Position numbers and translations under genes: made by a program. 64,000 nucleotides of DNA, from assembly GCF_900176645.1 (NCBI RefSeq), contig NZ_FXAN01000034.1, positions 1 to 64,000 on the forward strand, read 5' to 3'. The DNA comes from Burkholderia singularis (GTDB taxonomy: Bacteria > Pseudomonadota > Gammaproteobacteria > Burkholderiales > Burkholderiaceae). The notes beneath the pieces are model-generated. The model did no database searches. It saw only the letters and a list, made by a program, of their open reading frames with translations, and was not told where the DNA came from. Shown here one piece after another: positions 51,585 through 60,625 of this stretch. Positions within the stretch are counted from its first letter, which is position 1; every line of letters starts with the position of its first letter.

Positions 51585-52806
51585 GGCGTACCCCCGTGAA
51601 TTGCCAGCGCGCGGCCGGCGCGAAAAAGTTGCGGTATGTCGCACGCGCATGGCCCGGCGGCGTCGCGATGCTGCTGCCGCGCAGCACCTGCTGCCCGACC
51701 ATGAATTTGCCGTTGTATTCGGCCGCGATGCCCGCCAGCGGCTTGAAGCCCGGATACGGCTCATATGACGAGCGCGTCCATTGCCACACGTGCCCGGTCA
51801 TCTGTTCGATGCCTGGCGCGTCGAATGCCGCCTCCCATTCGAATTCGGTCGGCAGCCGCGCGCCTGCCCATTGCGCATACGCGGCCGCTTCGTAGAAGCT
51901 CAGATGCGACACCGGCGCGTCATGCGCAAGCGGCCGCAGGCCGTCGAGCCCGAACTCGCGCCAGCCGAGCCCCTCGCCCGCGTCCGCCGCGATCCAGTAC
52001 AGCGGCGCCTTCCATGCGTCGCGCTGAACCAGCGCCCAGCCATCGGAAAGCCAAAGCTCCGCGCGAGCATAGCCGCCGTCCTCGATGAATGCCGCGTACT
52101 CGCCATTCGTCACGAGCCGCTCGGCAATCTCGTATGGCTGCAGAATCACCGCATGGCGCGGCCGTTCGTTGTCGAACGAAAAGCCGCGGCTGTCATGGCC
52201 GATTTCGACGATGCCTCCCGGCCGCACGATCCAGCGCGCCGCGCGGTTCGCGCGCGCGGGCGCATCGGCGGGCACGGTGCCGGCGTCGCTGCGGTACGCG
52301 GGCAATAGCGGGTTAAGCGAAAATGCGTGAAGGATATCGGTCAGCATCAGTTCTTGATGCTGCTGCTCGTGGTGCAGACCGAGCGTGATCTCCGGCTCGA
52401 TCGCGAACAGCGACGACGCGTCGGCGGTGCGCAACAACTCGAGCAGCGCGGCGTCGACGTAGCGGCGATAGCGGTGCACGTCGTCGAGCGACGGGCGCGA
52501 CAACAGCCCGCGCTGCGGCCTCGCGTGACGCGGGCCGAGTGCTTCGTAATACGAATTGAAAAGGTAGGGATAGCGCGCATCGAACAGCTTGTAGCCGCGC
52601 GCATGGCGCGCCAGGATCACAGTCTCGAAAAACCACGTCGTATGCGCGAGATGCCATTTCGTCGGACTTGCGTCCGGCATCGACTGCAACGACTGATCCT
52701 CGGCCGACAGCGGCCTGGCCAGCTCGACGCTATACCGGCGCACATCGGCGAAGTCACGCTCGAGGCGGCGCGCGACGTCGCGCGCCGGTTCTTCATGGTT
52801 CGTCAT
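51568..52806 (-). CDS. egtB: Ergothioneine biosynthesis sulfoxide synthase EgtB
   Basis: The 412-residue protein has an N-terminal DinB-like four-helix part (SPTKWHLAHTTWFFETVILA) and the iron ligands in LHHEQQHQELMLTDI. A C-terminal FGE-sulfatase domain follows (RLPTEFEWEAAFDAPGIEQM, GHVWQWTRSSYEPYPGFK, YRNFFAPAARWQFTGVRLAR). EgtB joins hercynine to cysteine or gamma-glutamylcysteine with oxygen. The start is MTNHEEPARD; ATG codons further upstream look accidental. It overlaps egtD, a compact two-gene ergothioneine operon likely giving a thiol antioxidant. Substrate thiol (Cys or gamma-Glu-Cys) is not evident. Confidence 0.93.
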   Translation of the reverse strand: MTNHEEPARDVARRLERDFADVRRYSVELARPLSAEDQSLQSMPDASPTKWHLAHTTWFFETVILARHARGYKLFDARYPYLFNSYYEALGPRHARPQRGLLSRPSLDDVHRYRRYVDAALLELLRTADASSLFAIEPEITLGLHHEQQHQELMLTDILHAFSLNPLLPAYRSDAGTVPADAPARANRAARWIVRPGGIVEIGHDSRGFSFDNERPRHAVILQPYEIAERLVTNGEYAAFIEDGGYARAELWLSDGWALVQRDAWKAPLYWIAADAGEGLGWREFGLDGLRPLAHDAPVSHLSFYEAAAYAQWAGARLPTEFEWEAAFDAPGIEQMTGHVWQWTRSSYEPYPGFKPLAGIAAEYNGKFMVGQQVLRGSSIATPPGHARATYRNFFAPAARWQFTGVRLARDH

Positions 52807-52973
52807 TGCGTTGCGTCCCGACAGGATGATCCGGCTCGTGCACTGCACCGGCCAATGCGCTCAACGGAAAACATCTCAAAGAGAATAGGACATACCTGTG
52901 ACATCGCCATGCCGCACGTGCAATCGGCACGTCTGACGCGGTGCGCGCCGGACGCCAGGGTGGCCGATGCGCG

Positions 52974-53354
52974 TCAGCCGATCGCGATCGAATCGACCCG
53001 GTCGGGATAGAACGCGAGATGGCCGGCGATCTGCTTGACGGCGTCGTGCGGTAATTCGTATGACCACACGGCGTCGACGCGCCTCCCGTCGCCATCGTCG
53101 ACGCTGTAGTACGACGCGCTGCCCTTGTACGGGCAATAGCTCGCATGCGCGCTGCGCGCGAGCCGCGTCATGTCGACATCGTCGCGCGGAATGTATTGTA
53201 CGGGCGGATACGCCGCCTCGCGCAGCGTCAACGCGTTGCGCGTATCGGCGAGCGGACGGCCGTTCACGGTGACGACAACCCGTGCGCCCGTTGCTTCGAT
53301 CGTGATCGGATGATCCGGGCCGGGAATCTTGACGGCAAGGGTGTGCTCAGACAT
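52974..53354 (-). CDS. DUF427 domain protein
   Basis: The 126-residue small beta-rich protein matches the DUF427 family, with VVVTVNGRPLADTRNALTLR early and the conserved SYCPYKGSASYYSV in the middle. The family is a half-barrel of unknown function, sometimes linked to nucleotidyl or stress functions. It sits 167 bases upstream of egtB on the same strand. It could be the first gene of that transcript, although distance argues for independent expression. No membrane or export signal. Confidence 0.88.
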   Translation of the reverse strand: MSEHTLAVKIPGPDHPITIEATGARVVVTVNGRPLADTRNALTLREAAYPPVQYIPRDDVDMTRLARSAHASYCPYKGSASYYSVDDGDGRRVDAVWSYELPHDAVKQIAGHLAFYPDRVDSIAIG

Positions 53355-53719
53355 GACAACGCCTCCGGTTGCGAAACTCGTCGGACTTCGGCGTCATCGT
53401 ATCCTGCTATGGCGCGCTCTGCGACAGGCCAGCCGCGAATTCCGATGCCGGAACCTTCGAACCATCGCCGCCACATTAACCGTTAGCTGCAGCGCGAGTG
53501 CCCGTAAAAAATTTACGTCAATTTTTACTAAAAAATCGATAAATACGTTAAATACAACCACACACATCAACATATCATAGCGCGTAACACTGGCTATCCC
53601 ATCTCATACGGAAAATACGTATCTCGGGCACGTACCGGTGTTTCGGCAGCGCACTGCTGCCATGCACCTGCGGTTCGTTACCGCTTTTTTCTCTGTTTCG
53701 TCCATTCGCAGACATTTCC
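53355..53719. other. AT-rich divergent region between DUF427 and alr
   Basis: No gene seen. The part 53495-53620 is strongly AT-rich. It contains cgtaaa-aaa-tttacg (53503-53517), a small inverted repeat that may be an operator or part of a promoter for the alanine racemase gene. Confidence 0.4.
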
Positions 53720-54847
53720 ATGCCCCGCCCCATCGCCGCCCGCATCCATCCCAACGCGATCGCGCACAACCTCGCGCTCGTCCGCCAGAAAGCCCCCGCG
53801 TCGCGCGTGTGGGCGGTCGTCAAGGCAAACGCATATGGTCACGGCATCGAGCGCGTCTATCCGGCGCTCGATGCCGCCGATGGAATCGCACTGCTTGATC
53901 TCGACGAAGCGGTACGGGTGCGGGAACTCGGCTGGACGAAGCCCGTTCTGCTGCTCGAAGGAATTTTCGACGCGACGGATATCGAGATCGCCGACCGTTA
54001 TCGCCTAACGGTTGCCGTGCACGGCCACGATCAATTGAACATGTTGACGGCGGCCAAGCCGAGCCGGCCGATCGACATCCAACTCAAGATGAATTCCGGA
54101 ATGAACCGGCTCGGCTTCCGGCTCGACGCGTTCCGCGCCGCATGGGAGCGCGCGGCGGCTGCACCGTCGATCGGCAAGATCGCGCTGATGACGCATTTCG
54201 CGAACGCCGACGAAGGCGAGATCGACTGGCAAATACGCCTGTTCGATGCGGCGACAGCCGGCCTGCCCGGCGAGCGCACGCTGTCGAATTCGGCCGCGGT
54301 GCTGTGGCATCCGCGCGCGCATCGCGACTGGGTGCGCCCCGGCACGATTCTGTATGGCGCATCGCCCACGGGCGCGGTTCGCGATATCACCGACGTACCG
54401 CTGCGCGCGGCGATGACCGTCACAAGCCGCATCATCGGCGTGCAAACTGTCACGGCAGGCGAAACGGTCGGCTATGGCCGCCGCTTCACCGCCGAGCGCG
54501 AGATGCGCATCGGCGTCGTCGCTTGCGGCTACGCGGACGGGTATCCACGGCACGCGCCGACGGGTACGCCGATTGCTGTCGACGGCGTGCGCACGCAGGT
54601 GGTTGGGCGCGTTTCGATGGACATGCTGACCGTCGACCTGACGCCGTGCCCGACGGCCGGCGTCGGCTCGGCGGTCGAGCTGTGGGGCACGCAGGTTCGC
54701 GTCGACGAGGTGGCCGAAGCGGCGGGCACGATCGGCTACGAGCTGATGTGCGCGCTCGCGCGGCGGGTGCCGGTCGGAGTCGACCCGCTGGACGCAACCG
54801 CGCACCAACTAATCTGCGGCACGCGCACCGGAAGTTTCGGCCGATAG
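53720..54847 (+). CDS. alr: Alanine racemase (PLP-dependent)
   Basis: The 375-residue protein has the PLP lysine in [12 protein letters not shown] (Lys35) and the catalytic tyrosine loop in ETVGYGRRF. Substrate residues are in [10 protein letters not shown] and [12 protein letters not shown], with [11 protein letters not shown] typical. It interconverts L- and D-alanine for peptidoglycan, in the cytosol. Burkholderia often carry two (Alr and DadX); without a dadA neighbour this may be either. There is a long AT-rich upstream region, suggesting regulated expression. No neighbouring gene is functionally linked. Confidence 0.94.
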   Translation: MPRPIAARIHPNAIAHNLALVRQKAPASRVWAVVKANAYGHGIERVYPALDAADGIALLDLDEAVRVRELGWTKPVLLLEGIFDATDIEIADRYRLTVAVHGHDQLNMLTAAKPSRPIDIQLKMNSGMNRLGFRLDAFRAAWERAAAAPSIGKIALMTHFANADEGEIDWQIRLFDAATAGLPGERTLSNSAAVLWHPRAHRDWVRPGTILYGASPTGAVRDITDVPLRAAMTVTSRIIGVQTVTAGETVGYGRRFTAEREMRIGVVACGYADGYPRHAPTGTPIAVDGVRTQVVGRVSMDMLTVDLTPCPTAGVGSAVELWGTQVRVDEVAEAAGTIGYELMCALARRVPVGVDPLDATAHQLICGTRTGSFGR

Positions 54848-55078
54848 CCGCGACATCGCCGCGGCGCGCGCCCGCTCGCACCGGCAAAGCGCGGCGTCAA
54901 ACCTGGCCGGGCGGCCTCGGCGGGCCACGCCGCGCGCTTACCGGCGCGGCGTCGAACATGCGGACATCGGCGCACAATGCCGCGACACAATCGCGGCGGC
55001 CCGGCCTTGGTTAATCGAAAGCCCGGTTCGGCGCATGCCGGCCGACGGCCTACCGCGTTCCGCCGCGGCCGCGAACCG

Positions 55079-55888
55079 TCACGAGCGCGCTCGCACATGC
55101 CAGCTCGCGGGCCGCTTCTCCAGAAATGCATCGATGCCCTCGCTCGTGTCCGCCTCCATCATATTGCGCGCCATCACGTCGGCCGCATACGCGTAAGCGT
55201 CGGCGAGCGGCATCTGCCGCTGCCGGTGGAACATCGCCTTGCCGTAGCGCACCGCTGCCGGACACTTCGACACGATCCGCTCGACCGTGCGCGCAACGGC
55301 CGCATCGAGCGCCTCCGCCGGCACCGCCTCGTTGACGAGCCCCCAGTCGCACGCCGTCGCGGCATCGATGAAGTGGCCGGTGACCAGCATGTCGAACGCG
55401 CGCTTCGTGCATACGTTACGGCTCAGCGCAACGGCGGGCGTCGAGCAGAACAGCCCGACGTCGATGCCGGACACCGCGAAGCGGGCAGTATCGGCCGCTA
55501 TCGCAAGATCGCACGACGCGACGAGCTGGCAACCCGCCGCCGTCGCCACCCCGTGCACGCGCGCGACCACCGGCACGGGCAACGCCTGAATCGCCTGCAT
55601 CACGCGGCTGCACCGGCCGAACAGGTCACGGTAATACTCGATATCCGGCCGACCGCGCATCTCGCGCAGATCATGCCCGGCGCAAAACGCGCGGCCCTGC
55701 GCAGCCAGCACGACGCAGCGCACGTGCGGATCGTCGGCCAGCGCGGCAAGTTCGTGCAGCAGCGCATCGATCAGCGCGTCCGACAGCGCGTTGAATTGAG
55801 CCGGCCGGTTCAATCGCAACGTCGTGACGCCATCGGCGTCGTCGCGCACGAGCGGCGGCAGCGACGGCGGTGGGCTGGGCGTGTCCAT
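55079..55888 (-). CDS. Enoyl-CoA hydratase/isomerase-family protein, ECHDC3-like
   Basis: The 269-residue crotonase-fold protein has oxyanion-hole segments in AFCAGHDLREM and VHGVATAAGCQLVASCDLAI. It matches the ECHDC3 subgroup in GLFCSTPAVALSRNV, AMFHRQRQMPLADAYAYAAD and EGIDAFLEKRPASW. The two glutamates of classical hydratases are absent at the usual places (TAAGCQ and STPAVAL), as in ECHDC3 proteins, so the reaction may not be hydration. An AGGAGG ribosome-binding site precedes the start MDTPSPPP. No beta-oxidation genes are adjacent. Confidence 0.85.
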   Translation of the reverse strand: MDTPSPPPSLPPLVRDDADGVTTLRLNRPAQFNALSDALIDALLHELAALADDPHVRCVVLAAQGRAFCAGHDLREMRGRPDIEYYRDLFGRCSRVMQAIQALPVPVVARVHGVATAAGCQLVASCDLAIAADTARFAVSGIDVGLFCSTPAVALSRNVCTKRAFDMLVTGHFIDAATACDWGLVNEAVPAEALDAAVARTVERIVSKCPAAVRYGKAMFHRQRQMPLADAYAYAADVMARNMMEADTSEGIDAFLEKRPASWHVRARS

Positions 55889-56270
55889 GTCGTCCTCCTG
55901 GATGGAATGTATGTTCGTTGCCAGGCAGATACGGGCCGATATGCGCCGATAACGGCCCATACGGGCAACAATTCCGCCCGGCGTCCTGCCACTGGCAAAT
56001 GGTATCCGGATGAAGCGAACCGCTGTGCGTCAAGCAAAAAATGGTCATGCATGGGCGAGCGCGGCGAAAAACCGACATCGTCGAACCGCGATCGACACAG
56101 CCATGGACATCGCTCGTCAAACCTGTATATTCATACAGTCTGCAGCGATGGCGCAAAACGCGCCACCCATGCGAAAATCGCGTGCCGCGCGGCAGCCGCA
56201 AGCCTGCAGCCGCGCGAAAACAAGCCGATCGACACCGCCTGGACATCGCACGTGCCACGGAGAAGAGATA
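55889..56270. other. Divergent region with a LexA-controlled promoter
   Basis: No gene recognised in most of it. The promoter and LexA box at 56104-56138 are listed separately; about 130 bases of leader follow up to the GTG start of the small protein. Confidence 0.45.
56104..56138 (+). promoter_or_regulatory. Promoter overlapped by a perfect LexA (SOS) box
   Basis: TGGACA (-35) at 56104 and TATATT (-10) at 56126 are 16 bases apart. The -10 lies inside CTGTATATTCATACAG (56123-56138), a perfect CTGT-N8-ACAG LexA site with AT-rich centre. This geometry is that of a promoter repressed by LexA and induced by DNA damage. Confidence 0.75.
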
Positions 56271-56642
56271 GTGAAACTGGTTGGATACGGATTGCTGCTG
56301 TTCACTTTCACGTCCTCGACGTTCGCGGGCGAGCACTATGTCGAGATCTGGAACCCGCCCGAAGCGCGTGCGGGCGTAACGCACCATGAGCCCGCCGCCC
56401 CCGCTGCGCAGAAGCCCGCCGTGAAGCGCAAGCGCGCCGCACCGCATGTCGTCGACGCGCATATCCGCCGCCCCTCGGTGCCGACGGTCGCGCGGATCGC
56501 GCCTAAACCGCGTGGGCTCGACGGCGCGTCGCCGCGCGCGACGCCCGCGCCTTCGTCCCCCGAAATTCCGCGTTTATTCACGCCGGATGGCAACGTCCTG
56601 CGGGTCGGCGCCCGCGGCTATCGCGCAGGCGTGGTGCGCTGA
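56271..56642 (+). CDS. Small SOS-controlled membrane-anchored or exported protein
   Basis: The 123-residue product starts with GTG after CGGAGAAGAG. It has a single hydrophobic N-terminal segment (KLVGYGLLLFTFTSSTFA), either a signal peptide or an anchor. The rest is Pro/Ala/Arg-rich and probably disordered (APAAQKPAVKRKRAAPHVVD), with a short ordered end (IPRLFTPDGNVLRVGARGYR). An in-frame ATG at 56148 would add 41 residues but lacks a ribosome-binding site. Because a perfect LexA box overlaps the promoter, it is probably produced after DNA damage. Small one-helix SOS proteins in other bacteria (YneA, SidA, DivS) block cell division; this role is only inference here. Confidence 0.65.
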   Translation: MKLVGYGLLLFTFTSSTFAGEHYVEIWNPPEARAGVTHHEPAAPAAQKPAVKRKRAAPHVVDAHIRRPSVPTVARIAPKPRGLDGASPRATPAPSSPEIPRLFTPDGNVLRVGARGYRAGVVR

Positions 56643-56794
56643 GCGCACACTCGCGCATCGCATCGCGCATATTGCTGCGCGCGCATCCGTGCTGCCGCGC
56701 TTTGATGCGCCGTCTCGACGCGCTCGCGTGAAAATCCCGCCCGCGTCGCAATTGCCGCTATAAAACACCGCAAACGCGTCGCCGCAAACAAAAA

Positions 56795-56818
56795 CAGCCG
56801 GTTCGAACGAACCGGCTG
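56795..56818 (-). terminator. Rho-independent terminator of the porin gene
   Basis: cagccggttcg/cgaaccggctg forms an 11-bp stem. On the minus strand it is followed by a T-rich tail (tttttgttt). It lies 58 bases beyond the porin stop. Confidence 0.8.
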
Positions 56819-56875
56819 CCAAACCGTCGAGCCGCCAGCACACGACTCACGCAGCACGCTGGCAAGCTCCGCGCA

Positions 56876-58078
56876 TCAGAAACGGTGAATCAGGCCGACC
56901 CCCAGGCCCACCTGGCTGCGCGACGTCGCCGGAGACGAATTGAAGCCGTCGCCGATCGATGCGGTCGCGTTGATGATCTTGCCGTTGGCCAGCGTCTTGC
57001 CGCTTGCGCGCTGATAGGCCTCGAGCGCGTAGAGGGCCGTGCGCTTGGACAAGCTGTAGTACTGCGACAGCGTGAACTGGTGATATTGCGCGGCGCTCGT
57101 GATGCCGTTCGACTGAGTCGCCCGCGTGTAGCTGTAGCCGCCCGCGAAATCCCAGGTTGCAGAAGGCTTGAAGTGCAGCACCGCGCCGGCGGTATTGAAG
57201 ATCGCCGTGTTACGGAACCCCGATTTCACACCGGGGATATATTGGACGTTCGAGTACGACACCGATACGTCCCATGCCGACGAGAACTGGTAACCCGCCG
57301 TCACGGCCACACGCTGCTGTGCCTGCGCGGTCTTGTAGCCGTTGTTGATCGCCGACACGGCCGCCTGCGCGCCGCCGTTCGACGTCGTCGAATACGGGCC
57401 CCAATCGCCGCCGCCCGACGTCGAGTTGTTCACCCGCTGGAACGCCGCGGCGATGCCGACCGGCCCGTTCAGGTACTGGATGCCCGCGCTCCACGTCGAG
57501 CCGGCGTTCACGCTGCCCGGCTCGCCGCCAAACGCATACGAGCCGCCGACCTTGAAGCCGTAGAACGTCGGCGACATATAAACGAGCGAGTTGTTCGCGC
57601 GGTAGCTGGTGTCGAGCGAATCGATATCGCCCGGATGCGCGCCGAAATAGCCGGTAAGCCAGTTCGTCGGACTGTACGGCGACAGCAGCGTGTAGTACGC
57701 GGTGTACTGGCGGCCGGCCGTCAGCGTACCGTAGGTCGGGTTGGTCAAGCCGACCCAGGCTTGGCGCGTGAAAATCCCGCCTGCGAATTGCGACGTGCCG
57801 TTAGCGGTATTGAAGCCTGCCTCGAGCTGGAAGATCGCCTTCGAGCCGCCGCCCAGATCCTCACTGCCCTTCAGGCCGAAGCGGCTGCCCGCCCATACGC
57901 CCGTCGACATCTTGACGGCCGAGCGGCCCCCCGTCGTCGAGCCAAGCGAGCCGCTGCTGTTCTGATATGCAATACCGTTGTCGACGATGCCGTACAACGT
58001 CACGCTGCTCTGGGCATGCGCCGTGGCAACGGCCGCCAGTCCGACGGTCGTCATCGCGACCGCTACACGCTTTTTCAT
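56876..58078 (-). CDS. Gram-negative (Burkholderia-type) porin
   Basis: The 400-residue protein has a clean signal peptide (KKRVAVAMTTVGLAAVATAHA, cut before QSSVTLYG). The mature part is a 16-strand trimeric porin: SSVTLYGIVDNGIAYQN, the constriction-forming SRFGLKGSEDLGGGSKAIFQ, GIFTRQAWVGLTNPTYGTLT, and the C-terminal VGLGVGLIHRF with terminal Phe. It should allow diffusion of small hydrophilic solutes. GGGGAT precedes the start, and an AT-rich upstream region includes the palindrome at 58280. A strong terminator follows. It is probably monocistronic and highly expressed. Confidence 0.95.
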   Translation of the reverse strand: MKKRVAVAMTTVGLAAVATAHAQSSVTLYGIVDNGIAYQNSSGSLGSTTGGRSAVKMSTGVWAGSRFGLKGSEDLGGGSKAIFQLEAGFNTANGTSQFAGGIFTRQAWVGLTNPTYGTLTAGRQYTAYYTLLSPYSPTNWLTGYFGAHPGDIDSLDTSYRANNSLVYMSPTFYGFKVGGSYAFGGEPGSVNAGSTWSAGIQYLNGPVGIAAAFQRVNNSTSGGGDWGPYSTTSNGGAQAAVSAINNGYKTAQAQQRVAVTAGYQFSSAWDVSVSYSNVQYIPGVKSGFRNTAIFNTAGAVLHFKPSATWDFAGGYSYTRATQSNGITSAAQYHQFTLSQYYSLSKRTALYALEAYQRASGKTLANGKIINATASIGDGFNSSPATSRSQVGLGVGLIHRF

Positions 58079-58662
58079 TGAATCCCCATCCTCAAGAAAT
58101 TTTTCTCGTATGACGCCGGGCACTCATGGCTTGCCCATGCGGCCGCCATTCTCACCGATTCATTTTTTCTGTAAAACGGAGAATAAAAAGGCGTCGGGTC
58201 CGCGCAACGCGGGAATTCATTAACCAGTTAGTTTTTATGCCGGCCCAGCAAGGATTTCACGGCACCCGCGCCTTTTTTTGGAACCGGTTCCTGTTAAACC
58301 GGGATTTACCCGGATTTACATTCAAACAATCCCTCCACAGGCCTTCCAGAATGCTTTCGCACAACAGTGCGATACCCGGCGCGTCATCCCAAGCGGCTCG
58401 CCGCAGGCGTCGAAGCGATACGAGCCTTCGCGGCTGGGCAAACCATTAAACACGGATTGCCGATCGAAATGCACCCGCAGCGCCATGGGCGCGAGCGGAT
58501 CGTATCGATCGAAAGTTGGCAGCCGCCCGTGCGTGGTGCCGGTCGATTCCGTCATGTCGGCCTAAAGGCATGATGATGAAACTAGTTTACTTTCGAAACC
58601 GAACATAAAAAGTTACAGTTTACGCGTTGTCATTGCCAATCCGCCTATCAATGGAGATTCTC
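58079..58662. other. Divergent region between porin and SDR genes
   Basis: No gene seen. It is AT-rich around 58140-58330, which should hold the porin promoter, and around 58570-58620, where an SDR promoter is expected (gaaactagtttactttcgaaac). It contains GGAACCGGTTCC at 58280. Confidence 0.4.
58280..58291. promoter_or_regulatory. Perfect 12-bp palindrome upstream of the porin gene
   Basis: GGAACCGGTTCC, about 200 bases upstream of the porin start and flanked by T-runs. Possible operator; the regulator is unknown. Confidence 0.3.
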
Positions 58663-59412
58663 ATGGCTCAACCCGTAGTGCTCATCACCGGCGCATTGAC
58701 CGGCATCGGCCGCGCGGCCGCTCTCGCATTCGCCCGCGAATCCAGCAGCATCGTCGTCAGCGGACGCCACGACGATAAAGGTCAAGCGCTCGTGCAAACG
58801 TTACGCGAGCTGGGCGCGCAAGCCGAATTCGTGCGCGCCGACGTGAGCGTCGAGGACGACGTGCGCCGCCTCGTCGAGCGCACGGTCGAACGCTTCGGCC
58901 GGTTGGACGTCGCCGTCAACAACGCGGGCACCGAAGGCATGGTCGCGCCCATCGTCGAGCAAACCGTCGACAACTACAACAACACGCTGGGCGCATCCGC
59001 GCTCGGCACGCTGCTGTCTCTCAAATACGAGCTGCGCGTGATGCTCGCGCAACGCGGCGGCTCGATCATCAATTTGTCGTCGATCGCCGGGCGGGTGGGC
59101 TTCGCTGGCGCGTCGGTGTACGTCGCGAGCAAGCATGCGGTCGAAGGGCTCACGAAGAGCGCCGCGCTCGAAGGCGCGCAAGCGGGCGTGCGCGTCAACG
59201 CCGTCGCGCCGGGCCCCATCCAGACGGAAATGCTCGAGCGCTTCTCCGGGAGAAACGCCGATGCGAAAGCGAGCTTCCTGTCGGCCGTGCCCGCGAAGCG
59301 GGCCGGCACGATCGACGAGGTCGTCGAAACCATCCTGTTCCTCGCGAGTGACCGCGCGCGTTATTTGACCGGGCAAAGCATCGTCGTCGACGGCGGATAT
59401 ACCGCGCAATAA
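58663..59412 (+). CDS. Short-chain dehydrogenase/reductase (glucose-dehydrogenase-like)
   Basis: A 249-residue classical SDR with NAD(P)-binding LITGALTGIGRAAALAF, DVAVNNAGTEG, catalytic Ser in SIINLSSIAGRVGF, Y-x-x-x-K in SVYVASKHAVEG, and a C-terminal YLTGQSIVVDGGYTAQ. The start ATG has GGAG 7 bases upstream. The V-S-G-R after the second strand (SIVVSGRHDDKG) suggests NADP preference. It stands alone, and the AT-rich upstream suggests an inducible gene. Substrate unknown. Confidence 0.9.
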   Translation: MAQPVVLITGALTGIGRAAALAFARESSSIVVSGRHDDKGQALVQTLRELGAQAEFVRADVSVEDDVRRLVERTVERFGRLDVAVNNAGTEGMVAPIVEQTVDNYNNTLGASALGTLLSLKYELRVMLAQRGGSIINLSSIAGRVGFAGASVYVASKHAVEGLTKSAALEGAQAGVRVNAVAPGPIQTEMLERFSGRNADAKASFLSAVPAKRAGTIDEVVETILFLASDRARYLTGQSIVVDGGYTAQ

Positions 59413-59660
59413 ACCGGCTTGGCCGAACGAAATTCGGCACCGCGGTGCCCGTGCCGATTGCCGGCGCGGACGCGGACGCGCGATGCTCGTCTAAAACGCG
59501 ATCGCCGGATTTCCGATCGGCAATGCGGCAGCCGCCCGGGCCTTGAGACAAACCACGAAAGTCCGCAGCGGGAAGGCAGTGCAGCCGTTCAGCCAATACA
59601 ATATCCGCCATTACGCCGGTTACGACCGAGCCCGCCCACTCCGCTCACTTTCTCCGCCCC

Positions 59661-60533
59661 ATGCCAGTCATCAGCGATCTTCTCGTCTATCCGATCAAAT
59701 CCTGCCGCGGCATCGCCGTCACGCATGCGCGCCTGCTCGACACCGGCCTCGAATACGATCGAAACTGGATGGTGACGGACCCGACAGGCGCAATGCTCAC
59801 GCAGCGCACTCACCCGAAGCTCGCGCTCGTGCACACCGCGATCGGAGGGCACGATCTCGTGCTCTGCGCGCCGGGAATGCCCGAACTGCGTACACCGCTC
59901 GCCGTTGCGGCGCTCCAGCCGCACGCCACGGCAATCGTGGCGACGGTTTGGCGCGATACCGTCCATGCGCTCGACACCGGCGAGCATACCGCTCGCTGGT
60001 TCACCGAATTCCTGCAAACCCCCGCGCGCCTCGTGCGCTTCGCACCTGGCACGCGCCGCGTAGTCGATTCGAAATGGACGGGGGAACGAGTAGCGCATAC
60101 GCATTTCGCGGACGGCTTCCCGCTGCTCGTCATCGGCCAAGCATCGCTCGACGAACTGAACAAGCGCCTGCGCGACAAGGGCGCGCCCGAAGTACCGATG
60201 GACCGCTTCCGGCCGAACCTCGTGCTGACAGGGCTCGACGCCCATGAAGAAGACTATGTCGATTCGCTCGACGTGGAGACCGAAAGCGCCCGCGTGCGCA
60301 TCAATCTTGTGAAGCTATGCACACGCTGCCCGGTGCCGACGATCGACCAGCGCACCGGTATGCCGGCCCCCGAGTGGCCGCACGAACCGCTCGACACGAT
60401 GAGCGCTTATCGCAGCAATGCCCAGCTCAACGGCGCGCTCACGTTCGGCAAGAACGGCATCGTCGTCAACGGCACCGGTGCATCGCTCGCACTCGGGCAG
60501 GCAGTCGAAGCGGAAATCGGCTTCGGCGATTGA
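59661..60533 (+). CDS. MOSC-domain protein (molybdenum-cofactor-binding oxidoreductase-like)
   Basis: The 290-residue protein has an MOSC N-terminal beta barrel (ISDLLVYPIKSCRGIAV, GLEYDRNWMV) and a MOSC domain (VPMDRFRPNLVLTG, VKLCTRCPVPTIDQRTG) with Cys in the position that binds the Mo centre in mARC/YcbX proteins. YcbX-like enzymes reduce N-hydroxylated compounds, with electrons from a ferredoxin. No ferredoxin domain is fused here, unlike E. coli YcbX. It is convergent with the hpa cluster. Confidence 0.9.
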   Translation: MPVISDLLVYPIKSCRGIAVTHARLLDTGLEYDRNWMVTDPTGAMLTQRTHPKLALVHTAIGGHDLVLCAPGMPELRTPLAVAALQPHATAIVATVWRDTVHALDTGEHTARWFTEFLQTPARLVRFAPGTRRVVDSKWTGERVAHTHFADGFPLLVIGQASLDELNKRLRDKGAPEVPMDRFRPNLVLTGLDAHEEDYVDSLDVETESARVRINLVKLCTRCPVPTIDQRTGMPAPEWPHEPLDTMSAYRSNAQLNGALTFGKNGIVVNGTGASLALGQAVEAEIGFGD

Positions 60534-60625
60534 GCAAGCCGACTTGATTGAGTTTGGCCTGATGCCAGCGGCTGCGCGCGCGGCGGACTGCGCACGCGCG
60601 CTTGCTCAATGCTCCGATTCGACAA

